DNA from: Steromphala cineraria
Taxonomy: Eukaryota; Mollusca; Gastropoda; Trochida; Trochidae
Direction of reading: 5' to 3'
DNA length: 64,000 bases
Assembly: GCA_916613615.1 (NCBI GenBank)
Contig: OU744734.1
Location: forward strand, 33,612,301 to 33,676,300
This document shows, one piece after another, positions 13,181 through 27,238 of the stretch (position 1 is the first letter of the stretch; each line of letters opens with the position of its first letter). A program made the position numbers and the translations under genes. The notes beneath the pieces are model-generated. The model worked only from the letters and a program-made list of their open reading frames with translations, searched no databases and was not told the DNA's origin.

Positions 13181-13600
13181 TACTAATTACTGATTGGTGC
13201 ACAGAGTCTATTACCAAAGGTATAACCACGACCATCTTATGATACTAATTACTGATTGGTGCACAGAGCCTATTGACAAAGACATACCCACGACCATCTT
13301 ATAATACTAATTACTGATTAGTGCACAGAGCCTATTAACAAAGACATAACCACGACCATCTTATAATGTTAATTACTGATTGGTGCACAGAGCCTATTGA
13401 CAAAGATATAACCACGACCATCTTATGATACTAATTACTGATTGGTGCACAGAGCCTATTGACAAAGACATACCCACGACCATCTTATTATGTTAATTAC
13501 GGATTGGTGCACAGAGCCTATTGACAAAGGTATAACCACGACCATCTTATGATACTAATTACTGATTGGTGCACAGAGCCTATTGACAAAGGTATATATG
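13181..13600. repeat. 62-bp tandem repeat, about 6.7 copies
   Basis: Units start at 13181, 13243, 13305, 13367, 13429, 13491 and 13553, exactly 62 bp apart. The unit begins TACTAATTACTGATTGGTGC and contains ACCACGACCATCTTAT. Copies differ by only a few substitutions and no indels, so the array is young or homogenised. The final copy breaks off near 13597. Confidence 0.95.
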
Positions 13601-14930
13601 ATCAGTCTCAGTTCTGGGGAAATAATCCCCCTTTTACTCTCAGATAAGCATACCATGAATGGGTCACCCATTCAGGAGACAGTGGCCAGTGTTGCTGAAC
13701 TTCAGTGATAGAATTTACAAATACATGCTTGTACACACAGCTATCGATGAACTCTTTACCAAAAGTTTAATCAGGCAATCAATGGATGTCTCGGATACTC
13801 ATGTCTCGCGTGTTCTAACAGAAGCATCGATAGACCTAGATCAATTTATTTTAAACAAATGGTCAATGAATGCGTCAAACGGTACGATTGTCGGTATGCC
13901 ATAAACAATTTTCAATTTTGTTCTACTATAAGGACATCTTCCAAAAATTATTTACCTGAAAACATTATTGATTTCCAATAATTTACGCCCCAAATGACAT
14001 AAGTACCCAAACGACCCTCACCTTGCGAGGTCGTTGCACTTATGTACATATCACGATCAATAGTTTTGTCTAGCGCAAACTCCTCGCATTGGTCCCGGAA
14101 TTGAGTTCTCTAAGTGTGTTTTAAATTGTACTTTAGGGGATTTCCGGAGAATTTGAGGTGGGGCAAATTCATTTCAATACCTCAAACATAATCTGTCTGA
14201 GTACTGCACATGAATGTAATTCCACATAATATTAAATGTTGTTTTTTCTGACTGCCCCATGTGGATAATAGGAAATTCTCTATAATATTATATTTTTCCC
14301 ATTGGAGAGTTAACTGGAGACTTTATCGATCAGAAAATATGTATCCTTTTTATCTATATATCTCAAGTTCCATGTAGGTACTGATCGTATATATATGCAG
14401 ACACAATGGAATGTCGAGAGAGTTAGGTGAGACTTTTGTCTGCTCTTAAAATGCGATTCGTTTTAGGCGGTTTAAAAGTGTTTTTGTCATTCCATTTTCG
14501 TTCAAAAGCAATGACAATTACACCATGAACAAAATTTTGTACAAGTTTTGATCGAGACTGATTAATAACTTTATTTCATCTTGGGTTAATTCATAATTCG
14601 TTAAGATGCAATGGCAATTGATTCATGAAAACGGGTTTTTCTGATCTGTTTCTGAGGTTCTGATCGCGTGTGATCAAGTTTGTCATCTAATGTTGAATTA
14701 ATGCTTGGTTAAGGTGATAGTATCATAAAATGAATCAAGGTAATGCAAAGTCATTTTCCTTCCAAAGTTGTTTACTCACTATCATTCCACTCATCAAAAC
14801 GGGATTCTAACAAGAGTCATCAGAAGATGACATATCCCACCGGTTCCACATGATCGTAAGATGTAAACCTTTGAAAGATAATTGTAAATTTTTCAAGCAA
14901 GGTTCATAATAGTATAAGCTAATATATATG
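13601..14930. other. Unique AT-rich sequence, one unrecognised frame
   Basis: The 81-codon frame 13659-13904 is Ser/Thr/Asp-containing and less AT-biased than its neighbours but has no domain I can name. Otherwise nothing is recognised. Confidence 0.3.
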
Positions 14931-14934
14931 AAAT

Positions 14935-15520
14935 GAAACCTTTCATGAACAGAGTCCAAATAAGAGCCGTTCCATGGAAATAATATAAAATAAAATTTTC
15001 AGAAATGTGAAAATATCAAAAGGCACCACTTCAGTAGGTGGGCAATACACATGTAAAGTTTAAGAAAGATATGTGGACCGGTTTTTGAGTTCTGCTCCGG
15101 AAACGAAACCTTTCATTAACAGAGTCCAAATAAGAGCCGTTTCCATGGAAAAAAAAAAAAAAGATTTTCAGAAATTTGAAAATATCAAAAAACATCATTT
15201 CAGTAGGTGGGCAATACACATGTAAAGTTTCAGAAAGATATGTGGACCGGTTTTTGAGTTCTGCTCCGGAAACGAAACCTTTCATGAACAGAGTCCAAAT
15301 AAGAGCCATTTCCATGGAAATAATAAAGAATAAAATTTTCAGAAATGTGAAAATATCAAAAGGCACCACTTCAGTAGGTGGGCAATACACATGTAAAGTT
15401 TCAGAAAGATATGTGGACCGGTTTTTGAGTTCTGCTCCGGAAACGAAATGATTACGGACGGACGGACGGACGGACGGACGGACATACAGACGGACAGGGT
15501 GATGACCGCACCACATCACA
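14935..15520 (+). mobile_element. Pearl-like element fragment: 170-bp repeats plus (GGAC)n
   Basis: Three copies of a ~170-bp unit begin at 14935, 15105 and 15274, with the junction to the next module at 15445. Each begins GAAACCTTTCAT and contains CAGTAGGTGGGCAATACACA and TTTTTGAGTTCTGCTCCGGA. The array runs directly into (GGAC)n at 15455-15483, then GGGTGATGACCGCACCACAT. A tandem core of about 160 bp followed by an ACGG-type tetranucleotide is the architecture described for bivalve pearl/CvA elements. The left terminus is not identifiable. The 162-codon minus-strand frame here is the repeat read through and not a gene. Confidence 0.75.
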
Positions 15521-16510
15521 CCATAAATAATATATGATGAAGGATGCCATCATGAACAGAACAGAGTTTATTTCGCATACCAGACAACAATAGTAAAGAG
15601 GTGATAAAAGTTATGTAAATAAGATATAAGTAAGAGCGCTTAGAGCCTTACAACCTTTGTTCACAGAATGGAGATAGCTTAAAAGGAAAACCAATTTCAT
15701 ACATATTTTCATAATTTTAACGTTATTTGATTTCGTCATAGCCCTTGTGAATGATGCTAAATTCATACATAAAGCTACATCATGGTGATATTATTGGTAT
15801 ATATTGTGACCTCTTACATTTGATTCATTGGATACAATGACTCAATCAATGAATATCTAAGTTCATGAAGATTGGCAAGATACACGCTAAATATAAGATT
15901 TTCAGTTTTTGGTCCTTATAAAAAACTTCACGATATTGACCAAGTTTAGTTTACAGGGAGGTTCGCGATATAGTATAAGATTGACATGTAGGATTCATTT
16001 ACGAGAGCTTCAAAAAACATGAGCGATAGTTCAAAGATACCAAGTGTGTTGTTGAAGTCACATCTGTCAAAAGTTATTCATCATTTCAATCTATCGAGAA
16101 GCAGTGACTGTTGCTTGAAACTTTCATTTTATCAAATTCAGTTGTTTGGAGTAACAATATAAATGTAAGTCGCGATTCTGCTCGGACTCTGGACATAAAC
16201 CGCTATAAACTAGTCAAACGTCGTTTTGGGAACGTATCTGAAGATACAATTACAGTTGATTGAATTTATAATGTTTAATTACTAGTATCACAGCATCATT
16301 ATGAAAACAGTTCATGTTTTATTTTACTTTTTTTTATGAATATTGATAACTATTAGTTTAATCAGTATAGAATTAACACAGCAAAGGGAATCAATACATT
16401 TACACACATGCACAGAATTTATTTTAAACATCTACGAATAACTTAATTGTTTGGAATAATGCAACACTGATTAAGTTAAGTTAATTTCTCGGTCTTACAA
16501 TGTCATATGA
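15521..16510. other. AT-rich sequence, nothing recognised
   Basis: No recognisable element or coding region. Confidence 0.35.
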
Positions 16511-16512
16511 AG

Positions 16513-16630
16513 GGAATGAAGCTCAGTTGGTAGGTGTCCGCTCATCAGAATTTGATTCCCGATCGCGTCATACCAAAACACTTTAAAAGATGGGATATCT
16601 GTTTCTTCCTTGCTTGAGGCTCAGAATCAC
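16513..16630 (+). mobile_element. tRNA-derived SINE (head and partial body)
   Basis: An A-box-like GAAGCTCAGTTGGTAGG (about 16518-16534) and a B-box-like GAATTTGATTCCC (16548-16560) have tRNA spacing. They are followed by TCATACCAAAACACTTTAAAA and CTTCCTTGCTTGAGGCTCAG, a SINE body rather than a tRNA acceptor stem. The B box has lost the GGTTCGA core, so this copy is probably inactive. Confidence 0.65.
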
Positions 16631-16639
16631 AAAGATGCA

Positions 16640-19600
16640 CTATGAAATATGGACGTTATTCGTTATATCATCCTTTTACTATTCAATATCATCGTTCACT
16701 CTCTTTACGTTAAGAATACACTATCCTCGACCAATTTCCTATCAGAAGAGAAACACCGACTAAGAGATAATTGAAAGTAACACAAGTCCAAGATGTGATG
16801 TTTTACCCTAGTCCAAATGCCAGACGATTGAATCACCAAACTCACCAGGGACTATATGCTGTGCATCAATGGGTGAGAACAGAGTAATGAGGTGGAGCAC
16901 ATACTTGCCCCTGTGTAAGGGATACAATATGTCTCAAGATATTTGGATAGATTGCGAATACAATACATCCTACTTATAGCTTGGCGGTAATTAAAGTGTA
17001 AGAAGAAAGTTCGATATTAAATTTGCGCACTTTTCAGTGAAGCCTGCGATCGTTTAGTGGACGTCGCTGTGAAACTAATACTGATATTGTTCAACTTTTG
17101 TTTATGACAAGAGATTGTATTTTAACTTTTTACAATAAACAGAACTGGCTCGTGTTATGTCAAGATTCATACTAAATCATAAACATCTTCTTATGTAAGA
17201 TTGAGTGCCCTGTTGTGCCCTAAGTTCGCTCCCTTATGGGGCACAAGAAGTAATAACATTACAATGTCGTACCCTTTTATACAGCTGGAGAAAACAAAAA
17301 GTTAAAAGTAAATATTTTCAGGTCAATAACTTCAAGGTTAGTCTCTAAAGCCTGACATCAATCGTCAGATGCTTCCTTACCGTAGCATCTAATGGTTTCT
17401 TTGCCAAGGACAAATAGAAATAGCGGCATTAAATGTGGATGAAACCTGCGAGCTTTAGTTGGAACTAGAAAACAATTGATTGAAAAACATCTTTAAAACA
17501 GTTTTGCATCGTAATCCTTGAGTTGCTATAAAGTAAAATACAAAACCAATATTTATCATTTTAGACTGAAAATCGACACAATATACTTAGAACTACAACC
17601 AGAAATGTATCTGATGCCATACCAATAATGTTTGACAGATAATCTGGTAATATGTTTATTCTACCCCAAACACTACAACATCTTTAATGGTCCAAACTAA
17701 ATGGTTTGTTCAATTTTATTAAAAGGTAAAAAAACTTTTATCCAGCCTACAATAATATTTGAAGGCAGAATGGGATGTAGGCAAATTGGGACTGTAGGCT
17801 GAATGGGACGTAAATCTATCAGACGACTGAAGCAGATTTTGGACAGTAAATATTAAATGGATCCTGTAGATAACGTAGAGCATGTATGACTATTCTCTGA
17901 CCAACACCCATTGCGTATGACTGGCTACATATTGATTACCAACCTCTATATAGACAGTGAATCATAACTTATGTATTCAATGCTGACTGATGAATAAATG
18001 CTGCATAGCCTTTCTGCTTACTCAGCGGAGACGAACGAGACAGATGCTGTCATAATGTCTTATTGAAATGTATTCATATATGTCATAAGATATAACCGGA
18101 CGTTATGAGTAACGAATATGAAATATGGTTAGAATCTATGAAATCGTGATTGTCGTTAGAATGTCCAAGGGATGAGACGAAATACTCCAAATTACAATCC
18201 GTAGGTTGTGCACTGCGCTTTGATTTATTTACAGTTATATACATATGGTGGATTCCAAGTTCCAGAAGTTTCAAGAATAATCATTACAAGAATAATTTTA
18301 CATTGTCTACGACGTAAATCCTTTACTTATTTATTGTTTGAGACATGACATGATATAATGATGATAAATTTTTCATAGATGACAGGAAATGATACTAGGT
18401 TTTACTTGATGTCGGCAAAATTAAGGCTATGTTATACGCCGATGTCGCCATCCAAATATACGATACATACTTTCAATGAAAATCTAAAAATAACCATATG
18501 TGTTCGCGGAATGCAAATTCACACGTCCAACTTATACTGATACTAGTTATTTAACATATCAAACAGTATCAAATCGTAATTGTAATTTTGAAATCTTTCG
18601 ATAAGCTGATTGACCTTTCCGCTCTCTTGTGAAACGTTTAAATCCCTGTTTCCGTCCACTTTGCAGTGTTTAATCTTCTTATTCTCAATTTGCTCTACAA
18701 TGTACAAGTGAACTTAGATGGGAAATCGTTTGCCTGTGTCTCGTGAATTTCAATAAAGGTTTGATTGAGCTTATAAATTAAGGAAACATAGATGACCTTG
18801 TGTCACTCAATATGGTATTTTAGAGGAATAATTAGAACACAAAATTCTTAATACACTCTTAATACACTTTTTCTCTTTTAGTCCATGAAATGTCCGTTTC
18901 AAAATGAGTCTAATAAAGTACATAACACCAAAAACCTTGATAATGGCTTTTATTTCAGCGAGAGAGGAAATAGAATTAAAAGTAGAAATGAAAGAAAACA
19001 AGTATATTTTGTCTCTCCATTGGTGTGATATGCTGATTAAGATGCGAATTGCTGATACCAGGCTCTGCAACTTTCTCTCCCAACGGAGGCAGATCAAGTC
19101 ATTAAATGCTTATTCATTCTCTATTTGAACAAGTTGTTTAATTGACATTCTATCTCCAAGACATTCTATATAGTCCATCCCTGCCTACAATGTAAAACGA
19201 GTTAAGGAAGACAAGAGGCTAATGTTGGCGGGAGTCATTGTCGGGATCACAATGACCTTTTGTCTTTATGTGCTACGGTAATCGATTTCATGACATTTTC
19301 ACTGACGGAAAAATGAGCTTTAATGAAATGAAATTAAATGAAAGTGTTAGGGTTACCAGCCACAATTAAGTATAAACAGAGACATTATATATAACATTTA
19401 TTATTATATATAATTATATATCTGTATATATAGTCTGGTATAAAGGAAGGTTCATGGCAGACCATACCGGACATCTGATGACAGTCGACCGAATTAATTC
19501 GAAATCAAGATCAAAATCATTTAAATCATTATTGACATTATGCTTTAATAGATAAGGGAAACTCCCCGATTCTTAAATATAAAGTAGCAAATGCGACTTT

Positions 19601-22600
19601 TTGGTTTTCGTTTGCCATGGGAAGTCAATGACACCCCTCTTGTACAGAAATGAAACCCATGGATAACCGAATTCATGCTGGTCTGACATAAGAAAAAGAC
19701 ACATTACTAAATCTTTACCTTTCTTTACATTAAAGATGCTGTTTCATACTTGCATGCGGTTCAGGCTGACATATATCTATTGAGAAAAGAAATGCATCAC
19801 TTTGTAGAAAAATCGTTCGTCGAAATTTTGATATCATATTTAGATTGTTTAATCAACAATAACATACTTATTTCGACGCCCAAAGCACAGTACCCCTTGT
19901 AGAAAGGGAATAGCATTTAACGAACCCGCTTTCGGTGACGTAATCATTACGCGTGTGGGTTTTACACCGTGTCACAACTAGCGTATTTGCGTTCGTTGGG
20001 TATCAACTTTGGCAGCAACGAATACCTTATTCGGAGAAAAAGAAAAGAAAATCTAGTCGTCAAGCGTATATTAAGAGACCGGAAGTTGTGAGATGGCCAC
20101 ACTTGATTCGCCTTTATGTTGGCTGCCGTTTCCGTAATTTTGGTAAAATATCTCATATTTAATGAATTTTGGTCCGATTTTCCCTAGGTTGGTCGCCAAT
20201 TTTTTTTAAAAATACAACGAATACATTAAAAATACTTTTTAAGATATTGCAAGTATGATACAGCATCTTTAACAATGTTGCAACAAACTAGTGACCATAA
20301 AAAAATAACAATAATCCAAATTTACACATTTAAATCAGAGCTTCAATTTACAAGAACTTAATTTTAATAATTTCAACTATAAGCACATTCTCTAATCCTG
20401 CTGTTAAATTTGTTGGCCTTCTTCTGTGTCTGACAGTTGATTCCTTGAATTCACAACACTTTATGAAGGATATTCCATGTGTATAAACCCCATCTCAAAT
20501 GTAACAGCACACATATCCAACACTTGGCTTCATGAATCATGCATGTATATTCTTTTCGTATTCCATATCGCATTTGTCTTGACACGTTTTTCTCAAATTA
20601 AACGAGTTACGCGGTCAACATGACCAATTTCAAAAGATGGGCGCGAGGCTTGCATGATTGACATATATATTACATAGAATGGAACTGCCATTGTCATGGG
20701 CTGCATCTTTACACATGAATCATGGTAGGTTTGTTGTGTATGAAGTTGACACATTGTTTATCTCAGGATGAGATCGACTAAAATGTCGTCAATTAAGCAT
20801 ATTTACCCCGAAAAGGAATGCATTTTCTGATTTTCATTTTCGCGTCTTGCTGTATAGTTTAGATCTAGACTTGCTGAATGAGGACCTAGACTGTATTTAA
20901 TCATTCTCGCTAGATCCAACCTCTGTTTGAATACGACTAGATTACAGGTTTGCTGCAAGTTCCCCTGGCGGCAAAACTTGCACGACTTACCATTTGAGAC
21001 ATTTCAGCTACTGAAACACTTCTTGCATTCAAAAGGTGTTTTTTGTCACTAGGGCCTTTGGCATGATTCAGTCGCCAAACTAATAACTAGTGAACACCGT
21101 CGCTGATTCCACAGCTAACTGAGATTGCAGCCAAATGTTTGAATCCAGATTTTACGAGAGATTTTTTAACTTGAGCTAGCTGTATTGGAAGAGATTTTAT
21201 AATTGGTTTTCTTCATCTTTTTCCCAATCACTATTAGTTTATGCCAAATGTATTATATATTTTCAAAGGTCAAACATCTGATAACTTAACTAGGTTAACC
21301 TAAGAGTACTCCAAAAGTTATGTTTCCATTCTAATACAGAATGTACGTTTATAAGGGTTGTCAATAGAATACGACAACGGAATAAAAGACGTACAAAACA
21401 ATGACACATGTTTGTTAGTTGTTGTTTGTACACTTTGACAATGTCATGATCCTAAAGTTACTTCATGAGATCAGGAATGCATAACTACGAACAGTGTCTT
21501 ATCCGGGTTTACTCGCCATTGTTGTCGATAACGGGTAAACATGGTTATCTCATTCACATAATAAAGTGTTAGATGACGACACAAGGGGTGTTCTTGTGCT
21601 AGCATTACGCGGCCAAATGAGGTTGTCGTTGATTCCGTTGAGGTGCAGATCTTTGACGGAGACGAAATAGGCCTATATGTTGTGTTCGTTCAACTCGATC
21701 TTGAACTTAAAGCTGGCAAATTCAAATGAAAAGTGTTGGGTGAATGGTGTTGTTTGAGTTGTTGTGAGTCGAGTTTTGTCTTGTATGTCCTCCATATATC
21801 GCTGTTCTATGAAAGTTTCCCACGATTTAAGCCATTGTTTGCAAAAACAAAACTTACTCTTCTTAGTTACTGTTACTGTTCTTAAGACTGAATCTATCCC
21901 ACAACATGTATGTTCCACCCTTACAGCCAGTTCCTAGGACACGAGAGTCTCAGAACCTTAAACTTCAATGACACCATATCCTAGCATATCCGTATGCCTC
22001 ATGAACTCGGTGCACTCAGAATCAGTTTTAATCTGTCAAGACAACATTGTTCCATTGTGATTGTGTTGTCTAATTCAGATGTTGTGTCCATTGCAATCGT
22101 AGAGTAATACTGCTTTTGGTTTGAAAACATTGTCTAGAAAATGGCTTATGTTGTTTTGGGTTTCATGAGATCAGTATTTTCCCTAGAGACTTGCTCTTTT
22201 AAGGCTGTAATTTTATACACAGTAAATGCTGTGACAATGGATTGAATGGAGCAGCTATACCAGTGTACCAGTTTTATATCTTCATGTAAGTATTTTCATG
22301 TTGAAGATTTTCCTGTGCACGCGCTGCACGAGAAACACGTGGAAGATGGCGTGAATTCGCCAAAAATAAAACTAAATTGATATTAAATGCACGAGGGACA
22401 AGATAATTTATGGGATGAATGTTTCGTGCTCGCCGTATCCAGATTTCTGGCCTCACTGGAATTCCAGGTTCAACAAGTAATAAAACATTTGTAAAATCAA
22501 AAATGGGATTGAAATGATTATTGTTATTATTTCACCATGCTTGTTCTCTTTTTATCCCACCGTTATGTTATGTCATTTCGTTTTCAGAGCAGGAACTTGG

Positions 22601-23160
22601 TATGTGCATAAATCAACATGTATATATGCGCCTTTGGTGATTTTTATTTTCTGTGATTTTTAGGTTTAAACAGTTTCCATGGATACTGGACTTAAAATAT
22701 TGTTTCTGGAGCAGAACTTAAAAACTGTAAAATCTATAGCTCAATGAAACGTGGTTTTTCCATTAGTCATTGTGTGTACAATTAAACCGCTTTATTTAGT
22801 ACTTCCCCTAATCAATGTTCAGAATAGATCTAACCTTCAACAAGATTAAAACTGACTTTTCCATAAATTGAACTTTAAACAGTTAATCATCACGCTGACA
22901 TTCAAATGATATATCGCACAAATGGTCATTTGGAGACTGCTCATCACAATCGGGACTTCTGTTAGAGAGAACCTAGACACATCATGCAATGCTTTAAAAA
23001 TCATAAGTGTCGTGTATTGTCTGAAAGCTATATTTAGGAATACAAAATGATTATCTCAATACTAAAACAAAACCATCAACCAGGTTAATTGTATATTCTT
23101 ATCCCGTTTACTGGTTTCTGAAATAATGTTGTCGAAATAAAAAAAAATATCTTTACTTGA
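16640..23160. other. Long AT-rich region without recognised genes
   Basis: Only short unsupported frames occur. A segment at about 16810-16860 (CCAGACGATTGAATCACCAA) resembles one at 24605-24640 (CCAGACAATTGAATCAACAA), suggesting an old dispersed repeat. A CACG triplet at 9-bp phase lies at 22318-22339. Nothing else is identifiable. Confidence 0.35.
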
Positions 23161-23162
23161 AA

Positions 23163-23420
23163 TGGCAGTTTAGCCACTAGCATACGGGTCCCTCACTCAA
23201 ACGACCCGGGTTCGAATCCTAGTGAGACAGAAAGAACTTGTGATCTGAGATTTATGCTGAGTTATGTTCGGTCAAAGGCAATTCATTCACAATGTAGTCA
23301 GTCCACCCAGCTGTACAAATGGGTACCTGGAGACAGAAAATACAGACCTTTAGTTCTCACCAAGTATAGGGATATTGTAGCCCAGAATCCTTGAAGAACT
23401 ATATCGAGATTTACAATTAT
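23163..23420 (+). mobile_element. tRNA-derived SINE, fuller copy
   Basis: A tRNA-like head starts near 23163 (TGGCAGTTTAGCCACTAG), with a well-kept B box GGGTTCGAATCCT at 23208-23220. A body follows with GTCCACCCAGCTGTACAAAT and GGGTACCTGG (23301-23330), wording common in molluscan SINEs, and an AT-rich end near 23420. It could belong to a V-SINE or Meta-SINE group, but the subfamily cannot be fixed by eye. Confidence 0.7.
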
Positions 23421-26385
23421 ATATTTTCGAAAATCATTTATTATGTTTGTCTAATATATAGTTGACCGTGAACATCGACCTGACTACGACAATATGGTCA
23501 TCAAATATCAACCATCATAGTAAAACTAAAGAATGTCAGATAAAAGTGGTTGCTTCGGCACGACAAGAAACGATTTCCACTTGCACAGAGAAAGTCTTAT
23601 TTATCAAACCCATGTATTCAATAATATACATGCCATTATGAATTATTCATAGACGCTTGTTATCAAATTATGCATTATCACAGCCCTGACTATCTGACTA
23701 GTCTAATAACCATATGTTGCCTACTCTATAGTGCATAAAACAATACATTCAGAACGTGTGATATTTATAGCTTACTCGCTTTAATAATCCACATGGAAGT
23801 TTTCCTCTGTCTTTTGTACAATTTTTTTCAGTGAAATTGTCCCGGGTTCTGGCCTCTGTATAAATGGACTGAGGCGATGTATCGATTAAAATATTAATTG
23901 TTTTATAAATATACAATACATCAATGAAATATTATGATTTGCTGAGGGGTATACGATCTAGATGAATTTAGATCAACAATTTTGATTATATTATACGGTA
24001 ATGGTTAATATGGAACTGTCGGTCTCATTGCGTTTAGATTGAGGGGGTATAGCAACTCATCTCGGTCATGGCGGATTTGAGCCTGTGCGTTTACATTGCA
24101 ATGCACCACAAAATGTGATACAAGAGAATTTATACAATAAACAAATAAAATAAGATCAAATGAGAAGGACAATTTTCCAGGAGCGAATTTAGTTTGAAAT
24201 TAATATTTTGTAACTGGAAGTTCTGAAAATGCTGTATTCTTATTCTTTGATAGTTTAAAATGAATCATAAACATATATATAGTGTTTTAATCTCGGCGAA
24301 GGTCAATTTAAAAACGATATAACGGGAAGAGGGCAGGATGGAGGTTTGTTAATAAAAGTATCGGATCAAGACCAAAATGGACCCACAGAGTAAGTCGAGA
24401 AAAGTCGGATCGCCACACTGAATTATCGAGTGTGCTCAAACACCTAATTGAAGTAGAAGTTGTCACATTGAATAACACTGTAAGGCCTTTGAGTCAGGAC
24501 TCCTGTTTCCTACGTACATTTCCTGTCAGTTGAATAACAGACAAAAGGGTAATTGAAAGGAGCAAAGACCAGGAAATATTGCTGTAGAGGTTATATATTC
24601 CAAGATGCCAGACAATTGAATCAACAAAGTCCATTGGGACCCATAGTGCTTTCAATCATAACCTAACTAGACTCAGAAAACAGAAGCATAAAGCCAACAA
24701 GATGGATGAAATATAACTTTGAAAAGATACAGAAAGGAGGAAACAGCGATTAAAGAGTGTGATATAAATAACATGCCAAGGGTAAAAATATAAATCAGCA
24801 TGGCATTGTTGTATTTTATTTAAAAATAGACTTTTCTCCAATACTACTAACACTATAGAGTTGAAATCTAGAGTACTGTACCTTGGTCATAAAGAATATT
24901 TTATTTCATTTTATCTTCTCTCAAGTCATTAAATCCAATTTGTTCTAATACAAACACTTCTCGAGCTTTTGCCCAATTGCCTTGTGGTGACAATTTGCCG
25001 TGTAAACTAGCCAATATATATGATGAGACAAAACACGACTGCATTTAAAGCGTGAAGAAAAGCTACTCCTTCTCGGGCGATAGTATCCTCGGATTGTCCC
25101 TCCTCTCAGGGTTTAACACCTCTGGTAAATTATCGTAGTCGCGGTTACTCTTAACTTGACAAATTAACACAATAAACCTAATTAAAATGGAACTATTGTA
25201 CTAATTCAAATATTCAAATCAAAGTCAAAGTGTAAATTCTTGCTCCGACAAAGAACGAAATTGCCATGCCAGAGGAGCTCGCTTCTCACGGGTTGCACGT
25301 GCTAATCGATTTCACATTCCAGGAGATTACCAGCATGATCTAAAAACGTAGCGCATCGGCCTGTGTATTGGACAATTGGTTCCTTATACTATGCAATTAT
25401 TGTATTCTCTCTGTTAACAATATCAAACAGGTCTGTAAAACAATTGGACCAAAGATCTTCATCTCTGTCACGTTGTCCTAACCTTACGTCGTTGCATATG
25501 CAATGAATACAATGTCAGGACGACCTTCTAGATCTGTCGTGTATGTGATTGGGTCATTGATTTCATGCCAAGATCACTTCCGCTGACTTTTGGGTGGCTT
25601 ACAATTTTCTTTTTAAACATCTTGTTTTTACATCATTTGATAGAGTGGATCTTAAGTTGAAGAAAATGAACTTAGTAACTTAGTTAATTTCTAAAATAAA
25701 CTAAATACAATACATTGTGATTAATTCTTCAGCGAAATAAATATTCATGAAGATAATACAAACTATGAAAGCTGCATATGATAACATACAACAAAACAGA
25801 CATATGCTTAAAACATACACACTTTAAAAGGTATGTCAACACTAAGTGCAGTGACTTAAGCTATCATCTCCTAGCCTTGGCTGTCAGGTTCTCTGTCCAG
25901 TCTCTTCCGGGACATCTGCCTGCATGAAATGCACGAGCTTCACGTGCACCATAGTGTCATCGATCTGCACGTTTAACGGACTTAGGTTATGACGTTTTAT
26001 GGGTAGTGAAAAGCTCAGTTCGCTTGAGCATCAATACGGTGCAATTATAAAATTACTGCACTAACACAGACTCCTGTCACTTGACCAACTGAGGACGGAT
26101 TATCAGTCTTGCACAGTTTACAAATGTTCTGTTGCGCAGCCGAACAGGAGAACCAGTCATAAGTCGCCCATGCTTCGCGGTCGGTTGGACTATGTTTGGA
26201 CTTCGAAAATCTCATAGTAACAGGGATCGTTGATTTTTTGTTTGCACGGGTCCAACAATAAGAAGATAAGAGGGATGTAATTTCAAGCTAAAACATTCAT
26301 TTCAATAAATTGATATTTGTTGAAAGATTTATTACAATTAGTGCACACAGTATAAACATCTATTTTAAAGATATTTTTAAAGAAC
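23421..26385. other. AT-rich region without recognised genes
   Basis: No gene-like structure seen. Two 9-bp-phased CACG pairs occur (25287/25296 and 25932/25941). The stretch at about 26395-26440 (CACAAAGCTCTAAGGTGATC and neighbours) has the look of a small dispersed repeat but is too short to classify. Confidence 0.35.
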
Positions 26386-27033
26386 TAGGCTTCCTTTCAC
26401 AAAGCTCTAAGGTGATCGTAAGTCACTAAGGTAACCTAAATGTGATGTTAAAGAGTGGGATTGAAGGTTAACCTTAGTTAATACCCCCATTCCACCGAGC
26501 ATACGACCCCACTACGACCGATTTTTGTCTCCCGGTCGCGCACACTCTCACTCACTCTCACTGACACCGCACTGGAGTCTTGGGAAGATCCCCATGCTCG
26601 CACAAAATATCTTCCACACTCTCCATTGGTCGCATGTTGTCGTAGGGGGGTTTGCGATTTCGATGGTCCGTTTTCAAAAATCGCACAACTTCTGCGATCG
26701 ATGAAATTGATTACTTGCTCTCAAATTCGGTCGTAAAGCGCTCGTATCGGTCTCAATGGGGTCTTGGTACGGTCGTGTGTCAGTCGCATGAAATCGGACC
26801 TAGGTCGTGTCCACTCGCAATGCACTCGCGCTAATTTATCACTGGCGATCAAATAATGCGATCAGTGGAAAGCGCCCCAAGACCCCATTGCGACCGCACT
26901 GCGAGTGCGAATTCCTATCCGTCTTTTAAAGCGACCAATCAAGAGTGTTCCCGCGCTTATTCGCGACCAATGGCGAGCGCTTCTGCGAGCGCAATGCGAC
27001 CGATTTGAACGACATTGCGACAGTCACCAGGAC

Positions 27034-27181
27034 TATAAAAACCCACAACTGGCGGTCATTGGTCAGTCGCAGAAGCAGTCACCTAGCTGTCAACATCCAT
27101 CGAAATTCGCTTCCATTAGTACTGCCGTTAAATATCATGGGTCGAACGAAGAGAATAGTTGGAAGAAAGTTAAGAAGGTGA
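27034..27181 (+). promoter_or_regulatory. TATA box and short frame, + side of the Harbinger remnant
   Basis: TATAAAA at 27034-27040 is followed about 100 bp later by ATG (27137) and a 14-codon frame, MGRTKRIVGRKLRR, ending TGA at 27179-27181. The basic peptide could be the start of the element's second (Myb-like) protein, now broken, but it is too short to prove. Confidence 0.25.
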
Positions 27182-27238
27182 CCAGAGGTCAGCTACACCC
27201 GTCTTAGAAGAGAGGTCTAATACACAAGAAGACGTGGT

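Noticed and set aside
15031..15519. 162-codon minus-strand frame with internal repeats
   Set aside because: It is the 170-bp tandem unit and GGAC run read through; the repeated peptide has the period of the DNA repeat.
16513..16585. Genuine tRNA gene
   Set aside because: A- and B-box-like words are present but no acceptor stem closes and a SINE body follows.
23163..23235. Genuine tRNA gene with intact B box
   Set aside because: The 3' side continues into SINE body sequence and the acceptor arm does not pair.
24060..24110. ATGGCGGAT start at 24068 as a first exon
   Set aside because: Good start context, but the frame stops after 16 codons and no donor lies within it.
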